Positions 18,025 through 27,700 of a stretch of DNA of 64,000 bases are shown in pieces. Under the pieces are notes generated by a model, which did no database searches, was not told where the DNA came from, and saw only the letters and a program-made list of their open reading frames with translations. The DNA lies in assembly GCA_963823675.1 (NCBI GenBank), contig CAWGMT010000008.1, positions 1,240,001 to 1,304,000 of the forward strand, given 5' to 3'. The position numbers and the translations under genes are program-made. Source of the DNA: CAWGMT01 sp963823675 (GTDB lineage: Bacteria; Planctomycetota; Planctomycetia; Isosphaerales; Isosphaeraceae). The stretch's first letter is position 1, and every line of letters begins with the position of its first letter.

Positions 18025-20448
18025 TTATACCATTTGTCTTCGTTTTCTGAAAACCCACTCCGTCGTAATCAAGAGCAGAAACAGGCTCAGAACCGGCCAG
18101 GTGTTCCAGAGCGGAATGGGCGGATCGGTATCAAGAGGCACCTTGGACGGCCTGGGAAGATCCTTGAGCAAGGTCTCGACGCCCAGCGGCGTGTAGAACT
18201 TGCCGCCGGTCAACTCGGCCGCGTGGACCAGCTCGGGCTCGTTCATCTGGGTGCGTTCGAGTTCATTGACCGGAGCTTCGACTCGAAAGCTAGCCGTGGG
18301 CGTCGGGCCCTCGAGCACCGGAGGCGGCAGTAGCCGTACCTCATAGTCTCCCAGGGCGGCCTGGGCCAGTGCTCCCTCGAAGACATTCCGCGTGCCCGGG
18401 ACGAGGCTGAGCTTGAGCTTACGAGCGCCCTGGCCTTTTCGCGCGACCTCGACCTGGACGTCGCTCGTGCCGGGCGCCAGGGCCGGATTGGGGAACCGGA
18501 CTCGAAGCTGGATCGGCTGGCCGCGCTGATAGCGGCGACGGTCGGTCGCAACCTCAGCCTGTCTCTGGCCCACGAGCTTCGATCGTGCCAGGAAACGGAC
18601 CGTCTGAATCCAGAATCGCCCGAAGTATTGATCGCCCGCTCGAAACCGCCAGCGCCAGGTGTCGTCGAACGCATGGAACATCGCCTTGCCCGCACCGACA
18701 AACTCGTACAGGACGAGGGGCAGCTTGCCCTCCGATCCGGTGGCCGTGGGATGTTCGGCCAGGACCAGTGCCGCCGGCTTCTTGCGCGGGGCCTCGAAAT
18801 ACCATAATAGCTCGGGGAGCGCCTGCCAGATATGCATGCTCTGCACCTCGTTGTCGCCGAAGCGGAAGATCGGGCTTGAGCGCCCTTCGAGCGTCAGCTC
18901 GGGGCGGAACGCGCTTAAGGTGGTGCCGACGGCCGTGGGGTTCCTGGCGTCGGATAGCTCGATCGGCAGCAAGACTTCCAGAGGCGTGCCGCGATAGGAA
19001 AGCGGGTTGAAGAGCTCGCCGGCGATGAACAGGATGCCGCCTCCCTTCTCGGTCACGAAATCGGACAGGCTCTGCATCTGGGATTGACTGAGGAAGCTCG
19101 TGTCGGCGTCGCCGAAGATCACCGCATCGTAGGCGTAGAGATCGTCCTTGGCCGCGGGAAACGTCGGCAGGGCGTACCGGTCCTCCTCGCTGTATTCCGG
19201 ATCGGACGAGAGCAAGACGACATGAAGGTCAATCGTCTCGTCGCGCTCGAGAAAACTCTTGAGATAGCGAAATTCGTACCGCGGCTCGCTATCCACCAGC
19301 AGGACCTTGAGCTTCTGTTTCCGGATGGTCACCTCGCGCTCGATCCGATTGTTTTCGATCTGGAGCTCGCGCGGCCGTCGCTCGACTTCCAGCACGAACG
19401 TTTGCTCTCCCGTCTCCCGGGGCCGGTACGTCAATTCCACCCGCCGCGATTGCCCGTCGCCGGGTGCCTCCACCTCGACGGATTCGAGATCCCTGGCGCT
19501 CTTGGGGTCCTTGGAGCCGGCCGGCAGCGCCTTGAGCCGAACAACCACCTTCTCTCCCTGGAACCCCCGCGCCAGCAGCTTGGCCTGGAAGCGGACGATG
19601 TCATCGACGAAGACAACGTCGTCGACCAGGAGCTCCGTCAGCTCGATGTCGCGGGCTGGCTCGGCGCTCCCCAGTCCGACCGTGAACAGCGGCACGCCCT
19701 TGCGCGCGGCCATCTCCGAGGCCTTGACGAGCGCCTCGCCTTCGGTCGTTTGACCGTCCGTGAAGAGAACGATCGCGGAAGGTGGCGCGCCGCGCAGCTC
19801 GGTCAGCACATGGCGCAGCCCGTCGCCGAGCCGCGACTGGTCGCCGCTGGCATCGAGGTCGTGCACCAGCCGGACCGCACGTTCCAGGTCGGCCGGCCGA
19901 TCCACCTCGGTGAGAACCTGCGCCGCATTGGAGACGCGATAAAGCCTGACCTTGTGTTGCTTCTCCAGCTCGCGGAGCAGTTTCGCCTTGTCCCGAAGTA
20001 TCAATCCCTTGGCGATGTCCAGCCGGGTCGGGGGTTCGCTGCTTACAGGCGCGGTCGTCGCCCCGGCAGCCAGTGCGCCCAGCGCGGTCTGGACCTCCGG
20101 GCTCTCGTACTGGTCGGCGATGCGCTGGCTGGCCGAATCGTCGATCAGGATCGTCACGTACGGCAGGCCCGTTCGTTCGACCGAAAGAACCGCTTCGGAC
20201 AACATGAAAATAGCCAGGAAAACCACGCAGATCCTCAGAGTGGCCAGCGCCAGCTTCGATGCCGGCTTGGCCTTTCCTTCGTGCCGATAGATCCAGATGA
20301 TGAGACTGACGCTGCCCAGCACGGTGAAGACCAGAAGCCACTGTGGCCAGGGCTGTTCGAATCGGAGATGCGGATTGATCGCCTCGCCCGCCTCGGGAGG
20401 CGCAACGCCCAGTCGATCGGCCAGTTTTTGCAGGACCCACTCTCTCAC
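18025..20448 (-). CDS. Membrane VWA/glutamine-amidotransferase-like protein
   Basis: An 807-aa protein. Two N-terminal membrane helices (WLLVFTVLGSVSLIIWIY and LRICVVFLAIFMLSEAVL) precede a von Willebrand A domain. Its MIDAS-like first motif is ILIDDSASQRI and the later strand reads SAIVLFTDGQTTEGE, but the canonical DxSxS is modified to DDSAS. After a beta region, a class I amidotransferase-like Rossmann domain appears (KVLLVDSEPRYEFRYLKSFL; FVTEKGGGILFIAGELFNPL), without a catalytic Cys. One helix closes the protein (TWPVLSLFLLLITTEWVFRK). Such proteins are common in planctomycete MoxR/BatA operons and are thought to form a membrane complex with the MoxR chaperone. Confidence 0.85.
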   Translation of the reverse strand: MREWVLQKLADRLGVAPPEAGEAINPHLRFEQPWPQWLLVFTVLGSVSLIIWIYRHEGKAKPASKLALATLRICVVFLAIFMLSEAVLSVERTGLPYVTILIDDSASQRIADQYESPEVQTALGALAAGATTAPVSSEPPTRLDIAKGLILRDKAKLLRELEKQHKVRLYRVSNAAQVLTEVDRPADLERAVRLVHDLDASGDQSRLGDGLRHVLTELRGAPPSAIVLFTDGQTTEGEALVKASEMAARKGVPLFTVGLGSAEPARDIELTELLVDDVVFVDDIVRFQAKLLARGFQGEKVVVRLKALPAGSKDPKSARDLESVEVEAPGDGQSRRVELTYRPRETGEQTFVLEVERRPRELQIENNRIEREVTIRKQKLKVLLVDSEPRYEFRYLKSFLERDETIDLHVVLLSSDPEYSEEDRYALPTFPAAKDDLYAYDAVIFGDADTSFLSQSQMQSLSDFVTEKGGGILFIAGELFNPLSYRGTPLEVLLPIELSDARNPTAVGTTLSAFRPELTLEGRSSPIFRFGDNEVQSMHIWQALPELLWYFEAPRKKPAALVLAEHPTATGSEGKLPLVLYEFVGAGKAMFHAFDDTWRWRFRAGDQYFGRFWIQTVRFLARSKLVGQRQAEVATDRRRYQRGQPIQLRVRFPNPALAPGTSDVQVEVARKGQGARKLKLSLVPGTRNVFEGALAQAALGDYEVRLLPPPVLEGPTPTASFRVEAPVNELERTQMNEPELVHAAELTGGKFYTPLGVETLLKDLPRPSKVPLDTDPPIPLWNTWPVLSLFLLLITTEWVFRKRRQMV

Positions 20449-20460
20449 GGTCAGCCCACC

Positions 20461-22659
20461 CTACGACGAAGAACCATGGTGCCCGAATTTCCACGCGAGA
20501 AACGACTCGAAAAGAAGCAGTGCCAGGACGCCATAGAGCAACGGACGGTGAAGCTCGCCGCGGCGCCCGACAGCCGAACTATCCTTGGTCAATTCCCGGA
20601 AGTTCGTCAGATAGACAAAATTCCAGTCCGGCAAGATCTGGGTCAAGGCGGTGCGGTCGAGCTTGGTCAGATCGCTCTCGGCCGGGTCGGTGTTGGCGGC
20701 GAACGAGGACTCCTTGGCCAGGGGAGGACCGATCCTCACCTGATAAAGGCCCGCCAGGTCGGTCTGCTCGAAGTGAAACTGGCTGACGCCGCCGGCGGCC
20801 TGCAGCTTGCTCGCCACGACCTGTCCCTTGCGGTTTGTCACCGTGACTGGAGCGGAGACCCCGTTGAGCGGGAACGACTGGTCGAACGGCTGCCCGACCC
20901 GGATATTGCGTTCGGAGAGCCGGCCGGCCGCCGCCCGGAAGACAATCTGCTGCATGACCGGCAGGTAGCCCGGATGGATCGGCCAGGTCGTCCAGCCGGT
21001 GTCGGCGGACGTCGCGACCATCACCACGGTCCCGCGGTGGCGCGTCGTCTCGATGACCGCAGGATCGCCGGAGTCGAAGGCGAGCGCGACCTGGGCCTTG
21101 GAGCCCTTGGGGGGCAGTATGAGTTTGTGGTATTGCCAGGTGATCGCCCGGATCAGCCCGGCGACGACCGGGTCCGGTTGATCCTGGAACTCGGCCACGA
21201 TGGGATGGCGATATCCCAGCGGATTGAAGTAGAAGGCCCCTTCCTTCTTGGAAGCATCGCCGACGGTCGGACCGATCGAGGCCGGCAACAAGCCCTGGCC
21301 ACCGGCATAGAGCAGGCGGTTGTAGTTATCGGCGACGACCTGATCGCCGCCGAAGACCACGACTCCCCCGCCCTGCTTGAGGAAATCGTCGAGCCCCGCA
21401 GCCTCAGGTTGCGTGAACTGGGCGACGTTACAGAGGACCACCACGTCGTACGGAGCCAGGTCGCGGTGCGACAATTGCGACTCGGAAACGACTTCTACCC
21501 GTATGGGCCGGGGCTGCCCCGGCGATTCCTCGCTCGGCGACAGCGCCTGCGCCAGATAGTCGGTCTCGGACTCGTACGGCTCTGACCGGTAATGGCCGTC
21601 AACCAGGAGAACATTGACCGACTCGCGGACGGGCGCGACCATCCAGCGATGGTTGTCGAGGGCCAGCGGGTCGTCGTCGATCGCAATCTCGATGAAATGG
21701 TCGCCCGGAGCGGTGAATTGCTGGCGAAAGACGACCGGTACATCCTCGGCCGGCGGCAGGTCGACCGTCTCCTCCGGGCCGAGGCGATTGTCGGCGGTCA
21801 AGCGGACGCGGACGCCCTCGGAACGGGCGGCGCCGTAATTGTGCAGGACCGCGCGGACCGTGACCATGCTTCCGGTCGTTACCACCGGCGCGTCGAGCTT
21901 GAGATCGGTCACCGCGCGGTTCTCCCCGCCGGCCTTGCCCAGGTCGATCAAGACCGAGCGCGGTTTGCGTGCGTCCAACCTGGCGAGGACGCGCCTGGCC
22001 GCTTCGACCCCTTCGGGCGGCAGCCGCCAGCTTGCAGCCTGGAGGTCGGTCAGATACACGACCTCTTTCTGAGATATCGGCGAAACCTCGAGCACGCGAT
22101 CGACCTTCTCGAAGGTCGCGATCAAGTCGGTCCCGCCATCCGAAATCGAGAGATCGTCGACCTCGCGCTTGACCTCGTTCAAATTGGGTGACGGGTCGCC
22201 GATCACGACCCTCGGCGGATCGCCCATCAAGATGACGCTGATCGCGTCACCCTGCCGCGAATCCTTGACGAGTTGAGCGGCCAGCGCCTTGGCCTGGTCG
22301 AAACGGCTCGAGTCGCCCGATTTGTATCCCATGGAAAGCGACGCATCGAGCACCAGCACGCGATGGGTCCGGTGCCCGACGATCACCGCTCCGAAGGCTT
22401 CGAGGAATGGCTTGGCCATCGCGGCGACGACGAGCAGCAGGATCAGGGTCCTGATCGCCAGGAGCAGCCACTGCTCGATGCGGATTCTGCGGCGGTTCCT
22501 GCGCAGGGCGGCCAGCAGAAACCGCATCGCCGCCCAGGGCACCTCGCGGAACTTGCGGCGGTTCAAAAGATGGATCACGATCGGAATCGACGCCGCCGCC
22601 AATCCGTAGAGAAGCGGGGCGTTCGCGAATCCCAAGGCCCAGAGCGGTACAAAAGACAC
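20461..22659 (-). CDS. BatA-like membrane protein with VWA domain
   Basis: A 732-aa protein starting with the BatA N-terminal region (LLYGLAAASIPIVIHLLNRR), a second helix LLLAIRTLILLLVVAAMAKP, then a VWA domain with intact MIDAS residues (VLVLDASLSMGY, DxSxS) and the strand KEVVYLTDLQAASWRLP. The second half is a beta-sandwich plus an amidotransferase-like fold (VNVLLVDGHYRSEPYESETD; GGVVVFGGDQVVADNYNRLL). The C-terminus has one helix (LLYGVLALLLFESFLAWKFG). The gap to the next gene is 13 bp. In the Bat/MoxR system these proteins are periplasm-facing partners of a MoxR AAA+ ATPase. The signal that controls it is not evident. Confidence 0.9.
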   Translation of the reverse strand: MSFVPLWALGFANAPLLYGLAAASIPIVIHLLNRRKFREVPWAAMRFLLAALRRNRRRIRIEQWLLLAIRTLILLLVVAAMAKPFLEAFGAVIVGHRTHRVLVLDASLSMGYKSGDSSRFDQAKALAAQLVKDSRQGDAISVILMGDPPRVVIGDPSPNLNEVKREVDDLSISDGGTDLIATFEKVDRVLEVSPISQKEVVYLTDLQAASWRLPPEGVEAARRVLARLDARKPRSVLIDLGKAGGENRAVTDLKLDAPVVTTGSMVTVRAVLHNYGAARSEGVRVRLTADNRLGPEETVDLPPAEDVPVVFRQQFTAPGDHFIEIAIDDDPLALDNHRWMVAPVRESVNVLLVDGHYRSEPYESETDYLAQALSPSEESPGQPRPIRVEVVSESQLSHRDLAPYDVVVLCNVAQFTQPEAAGLDDFLKQGGGVVVFGGDQVVADNYNRLLYAGGQGLLPASIGPTVGDASKKEGAFYFNPLGYRHPIVAEFQDQPDPVVAGLIRAITWQYHKLILPPKGSKAQVALAFDSGDPAVIETTRHRGTVVMVATSADTGWTTWPIHPGYLPVMQQIVFRAAAGRLSERNIRVGQPFDQSFPLNGVSAPVTVTNRKGQVVASKLQAAGGVSQFHFEQTDLAGLYQVRIGPPLAKESSFAANTDPAESDLTKLDRTALTQILPDWNFVYLTNFRELTKDSSAVGRRGELHRPLLYGVLALLLFESFLAWKFGHHGSSS

Positions 22660-22698
22660 TATGCGGCTCCCTTTGCGTTCGCAACGGGCGAGAAAGAT

Positions 22699-22784
22699 GT
22701 AAGACGAAGAACAAGATTACGATTAAGATTAAGATTAAGATTAAGATTAAGACTAAGAACAGGACTAGGACCGAGATTAAGATA
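22699..22784. repeat. GATTAA-type hexanucleotide microsatellite
   Basis: Between the DUF58 and BatA-like genes the plus strand consists of near-perfect GATTAA units (best at 22721-22750) flanked by decaying variants (GATTAC, GACTAA, GACTAG, GAACAA). It is A/T-rich against a GC-rich background. On the coding (minus) strand it is TTAATC. It lies just before the BatA-like start and could shift spacing of signals there. Confidence 0.85.
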
Positions 22785-22785
22785 A

Positions 22786-23685
22786 CTAGCGGATGCGAGC
22801 CGATCGCGATGCCAGGTAACTCGAAAGCGGAACGTCCAGGCTTTGATCGGTCCGCAGCGGCACGTAATCGATATCGATCATCCGGCACTCCTTCTCCATC
22901 TCCGTGAGATACGATCGGAGCTCGGTTTGATAGGCGTGCCGCAGCGCGTAGGGATCGGTCAAGATGTCAGCCATGCCCTCCAGTCCCTTGAACATGGTCG
23001 GGTCGCGGAAGGGAAACTCGAGCTCGGCCGGATCGAGAATATGAAAGACGATGACCTCGTGACGGCGATGGCGGAAGTGTTTCAGTCCGGTGATCACCCG
23101 GGACACGTCGTCAAAAAGGTCGGAGAAGACCGCGACCACTCCGCGCTTCTTGAAGCGCTCGGCCAGGTCGTTGAAGACCAGGCCGAGGTCCGATTTCTCG
23201 CGCGCTGGGGTCACGTCCAGCAGGTGGAAAATCTCCTTGAGCTGAGATGGCTGGCCGGCCGGCTTCAGGTAGCGGCGCACCGCGTCATCGAGCAGCACCA
23301 GCCCGACCGAGTCTTGCTGCTGGAGAATCATGTAGGCCAGGGCAGCCACGACGAACTCGGCATACTGGAGCTTGGTGACGTTGTCGCCTGAGTGGTAACC
23401 CATCGATTCACTGGTATCGAGCAGAAGATAGAGGAGAAGATTGGTTTCTTCCTCGTACTGCTTGAGATAAAGCTTGTCGGTCTTGGACCACACCTTCCAG
23501 TCGACGTGGCGGATGTCGTCGCCAGGCACGTACTCGCGATGCTCGGCAAATTCGACGGAGAAACCATGGTAGGGGCTGGGGTGCATGCCGGCGACGTAGC
23601 CCTCGACCAGCATGCGCGCCTGGAGATCAAGCCCCTCGAGGCTAGCCAGTGTGCGCGGATCTAAATATTTTTGGTAGCTTTCCAC
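22786..23685 (-). CDS. DUF58 domain protein (VWA-like, MoxR-associated)
   Basis: A 299-aa soluble protein with the DUF58 hallmark: GFSVEFAEHREYVPGDDIRH followed by DWKVWSKTDKLYLKQYEEET, then a VWA-like fold (LYLLLDTSESMGY; VVAVFSDLFDD). The motif DxSxS is present as DTSES. DUF58 proteins are almost always encoded directly after MoxR and before BatA genes, as here, and are believed to be part of the MoxR-dependent membrane complex. The ATG lies inside the end of the MoxR gene (44 bp overlap), pointing to translational coupling. Length and motifs are normal for the family. Confidence 0.94.
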   Translation of the reverse strand: MESYQKYLDPRTLASLEGLDLQARMLVEGYVAGMHPSPYHGFSVEFAEHREYVPGDDIRHVDWKVWSKTDKLYLKQYEEETNLLLYLLLDTSESMGYHSGDNVTKLQYAEFVVAALAYMILQQQDSVGLVLLDDAVRRYLKPAGQPSQLKEIFHLLDVTPAREKSDLGLVFNDLAERFKKRGVVAVFSDLFDDVSRVITGLKHFRHRRHEVIVFHILDPAELEFPFRDPTMFKGLEGMADILTDPYALRHAYQTELRSYLTEMEKECRMIDIDYVPLRTDQSLDVPLSSYLASRSARIR

Positions 23686-24725
23686 TTTGCTCGGCCTCGT
23701 GTTCGTCGACAGGAACCGACTTGACCAGACGCTCGATGATGTCGTCGGGCTTCAGTCCCTCGGCCTCGGCGTTGAAATTGGTGATGATGCGGTGCCGCAG
23801 CACCGGACCGGCGACGGCGCGGATGTCCTCGGTCGCCACGTGATAGCGCCCGTGCAGAACCGCACGTGCCTTGCCGGCCAGGACGAGGTACTGGCTCGCC
23901 CGCGGGCCCGCGCCCCAGCTCACATAATCGCGCACGAAGTTGGGGCAGTTCTCGGCTTCGCGCCGGGTGTTGCGAGTCAGACGGACGGCATAGCGCGAAA
24001 CGTGGTCGGCGATCGGAACTCGCCGCACCAGGTCCTGGAGCGCCAGGATGTCGGCGCCCGAGAGCACCTTGGAGACCGCCGGCCGCTCGACGGATGTTGT
24101 CAGCCGGACCACGTTCGAGCTCCTCCTCCTCGGTGGGATAGTTGACCATGATATTGAACATGAACCGGTCGAGCTGCGCTTCGGGCAGCGGGTAGGTCCC
24201 TTCCTGCTCGATCGGGTTCTGGGTGGCCAGGACGAAGAACGGGTCCGGCAGACGGTGGCGCTCACCCCCGACGGTGACTTGCCGCTCTTGCATCGCCTCG
24301 AGGAGAGCGGCCTGGGTCTTGGGCGGCGTGCGATTGATCTCGTCGGCCAGAACGATGTTGGCGAAGATCGGGCCGCGCAGAAACTTGAACTGGCGCAGCC
24401 CGGTGGCCTTGTCCTCCTGGATGACCTCGGTGCCCGTGATGTCCGATGGCATCAAGTCGGGCGTGAACTGAATGCGGTTGTAGCTCAGATTCAGGGCGTC
24501 GGCCAGCGTGTGGATCATCAGCGTCTTGGCAAGCCCGGGAACCCCGATCAAGAGGCAGTGGCCCCGGGCGAAGATCGCAATCAAGAGCTCCTCGAGGACC
24601 GCGTGCTGGCCCACGATGACCTTGCCCATTTCGGTCTTCAGTTTCGTGAAGCCGTCTTTCAAACGCTCGGCTGCCGCCAGGTCTCCCTCGCTCGGCGCCA
24701 ATTCGGTCTGGCCTGGATCGCTCAC
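23642..24725 (-). CDS. MoxR-family AAA+ ATPase, one frameshift
   Basis: GTG 24725 has GAGGAGG 7 nt upstream. An ATG at 24752 overlaps the previous stop as ATGA but lacks a ribosome site, so the GTG is preferred. The protein has Walker A GVPGLAKT, Walker B NIVLADEINR, sensor 1 FFVLATQNPIEQEGTYPLPE and the LDRFMF arginine-finger segment. Near 24113 the frame changes: GAGCTCGAACGTGG probably carries one extra base, giving EEELNVVRLTTS. The second half holds the lid domain (RYAVRLTRNTRR; FVRDYVSWGAGPRASQYLVL; LRHRIITNFNAE). MoxR proteins act as chaperones for metal insertion or complex assembly together with VWA partners, here all encoded downstream. Confidence 0.9.
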
Positions 24726-24748
24726 GGAAGTGCCTCCTCTGTTTGATT

Positions 24749-27700
24749 TCATCGCGAGGGCGAGCCCGAACGAGGCGACGAGCCCCCTTCGCGCTTGCCC
24801 AGGGCCCATAAGCCGCGCGCCGTCGCAACCCAGACACCGCGAGGATCGGCCTTGAAGGCGACGCTCGCGATCGTCGTCGGAAACACGAACCGCTGCAAGA
24901 GCGCGCCGGTCTCCCGCCGCCGAACGACCACGCACATGTTGTCGAGCTCGCCTCCATCGGCGGATTCGGTCTTGCTGGGATAGGCCAGAACGTGGTGTCC
25001 GGTCAGGAAAATCGACCAGGTCGCCTCCTCGGGGCCGCTCAGGTAAATCGACCAGACGGGAGTTCCGTCATCCAGCGAGATCGCGCAGAGTTCGGCCGCT
25101 GGCACAGTAGAACCGCTTGTCATCGAAGGCCATGGAGCCCGGGCGCTCGCTCAGGTCCTCGATGCCCAGAAGACACGACCACCGTTTCGAGCCGGTCGCC
25201 GGGTCGAGCCGGTTGAGCAGCCGGCCGTCGTGCAAGACGAGCACGCGCTCGCCGTCACTGAAGACCCGTGGCGGCCCGTTGACCGGCAAGTCGGTGCTCT
25301 CCCTGTAGATCCACGTCGTCTGGCCGTGCCCGATATCGACCTTCTTGACCGTCACCAGGTCGGACACCAGGAGAAGCGAGTCTTCGTCGACCGGAACGGG
25401 CGGACGTTTGAGAACCTCGTTGTCCCCGAGCGAGTGCCGCGCCAGCGTCTGACCGTCGTCGGCCCGCAGCACCAGCAATTGATTGGGCTTGTTGACCTGC
25501 ACCCAGATCCGGTCGTCGCCGATCGTGAGATTGGGATTGATCTCCCTGGGAGGCGACGAGAATGACCAGTCAACGGCGCCCGTATCGACATCCAGGGCGA
25601 TGAATTCGTGCTGGCCGCGCAGCAAGAAAAGCCGCCCCTTCACCACCTGGAGATCATGCAGCTCGTCTCGGGTCCTCTGGCCGGAGTCGTTCCTTTCATC
25701 CGCCCTGGGACTGGCGAACGGATCGGGCCGCCCCCGACTCATGCCGAAAGCGGCCCCGCCGTAGCGCCAGGCCACGGCTCCCTGTGCGAGATCAAGCGCG
25801 GCGATCTCCCGGGCCGAGGCCACGATGATCTTGTCGGCCGAGTATGCCGCCCACAGGATCGGAGCCCCCAGCTCGGAAAACCATCGCGGCGATCCCGTTC
25901 TCGGGTCGAGGAATCTCAGCCCTTCCCGCTCGACTATGAGCAGGCGGCCCGCATCCAGCGAGGGGGCCATGCCCAGGGCGGAGAGGGCCCGCATTTCCTG
26001 GTTGGGGGGCGGCTGCCAGTGCCAGCGGCGAAAGAGCGGCACCGGAATCACTGGCTGGGCACGATCGCCCTCCAGGAGCGAATAGGGAGAACGGGTCAGT
26101 TCGGCGGTCACCAGGTCCGCCACCGTCTGGCCGCTATCGGTATCCGGGACACGCTCATGAGGATAGCGCGCAGGAGATCAAGGTATGTGTCGCGAGCCGA
26201 CAGATAGAGCTTGCGCGATTCGTACGCCCGCGCCAACCGCCAGCCCGCCCGTGCGCGCGATTCGCTGTCGCCGGCGAGCGAAAGCAGCCGCTTGTAAGCC
26301 TGGGTGGCTTCGATCATGCGCCCAGACGCTTGATAAATCGCCCCGAGCTCGGAGAGCGCGTCGGGAACGATTGCTGCGACCGGATACCTGCGGCAGAGCT
26401 CATCGAGCGTGCGCGAATCGTGGTCTTTCTTGCCCCGCTCGAACATCTGCACGGCTTCCCGGTCATAGGATGCGTAGACCGAACGACCGCGGCTGCGCAC
26501 GATCGAGTGGAGGCGATCGGTGATGAAGAGGTCGGCCCGGACGGTCCGATGCCCATCGGCGGTCGCGACGGCCAGGGGCCGCAGACGATCGTCGCTGAGG
26601 ATTCGCTCGCAGATTCCGACCGCGTCCTGGGGCCTTCCCGCCTCGGTCAAGACGTCCGCGAGCTGTAACTGCGATTGCAGCCGCTCGGGATCGGACCGGG
26701 CCGCCAGGAAGGCAGCCTCCAGCCGGTCAACGGCCTCTTGCCAGCGACGCGCACGGCGGGCCTCGCCCGCGAGTCGAACCAGCAGGCGGAACAAATGGTC
26801 GCGCGAGGACGCAGCCAGCGGAACACCATCGATCGTTTCGTTCGATCGCGCCTTGCGCGCGGCATCACGGTAGGCGTCCAGCGCATCCCGGTCGCGGCCC
26901 AGCGCTTCGGACGCCTTGGCCAAGCGGAAATAGTTGGAGGCGTCATCGGGCGCCTGGACGATCGCGTCGCGATAACGCTCGATGAGCCGGCTGTTTTGAC
27001 AGAACACGACGATTCCGTCCGCCTGCGCGACGATCAGGTAGCCGTCGCCCGCGGCCAGGTTGCCCCCATTGGTGTGATAGGTTTCCCGCAGCCTGATCGG
27101 GGCCTCGGCAAGCAGACCACTTCGCTGGTTGAGGACCTGGATCTCGTTCTTGGTCGGCCAGTAGATCAGCTCGCCGGCCAGCAAGCCTCGCCCATACCCT
27201 TCGAGCGATCTTCCCGAATCGGGCCAGGCGTGCAGCAGCTTGCCCGTCTTGACATCAAACAAGAGGACGCGATCGCCCGTCGCGACCAGCCTGCCCTTGG
27301 CCACACCCAGAAGGTGCGAGAGCTTGACTTCGTCCGAAATCGGCTCGCTCTTCCAGCACAATCGTCCGTTCGACGCGTCGAATGCGAAGATCGCGCTCGA
27401 GTCGCTGGGCGCGACGAAAACCCGGCCGTCGTCGATCACGGCGGGGTTCAGATCGCGCTCGCTGCCCCCTCCACCCAGACGACTGAATTCCTGGCGGGGA
27501 TAGGTTCCAACCCAGAGCGTCGTGCCGGTTTCGGCCTCGAGCGCGACGACCGCTCCCAGGTTGGTTTGATAGTACAAGGTCGGCCCGTCCAGCGAGAGCA
27601 GCCGATGATTGTAATCGCCCGCGGCCGAGCTTGCGAACGGCATCGCCATGCCGAAGCCCGGGAAATTATTGACGTCGGCCGACGCCGAACCGAGGTAGCG

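Noticed and set aside
19084..21585. 833-residue plus-strand frame opposite the VWA and BatA-like genes
   Set aside because: It is antisense to two well-supported genes, rich in Arg/Gly/Leu without domains, and arises from GC codon bias.
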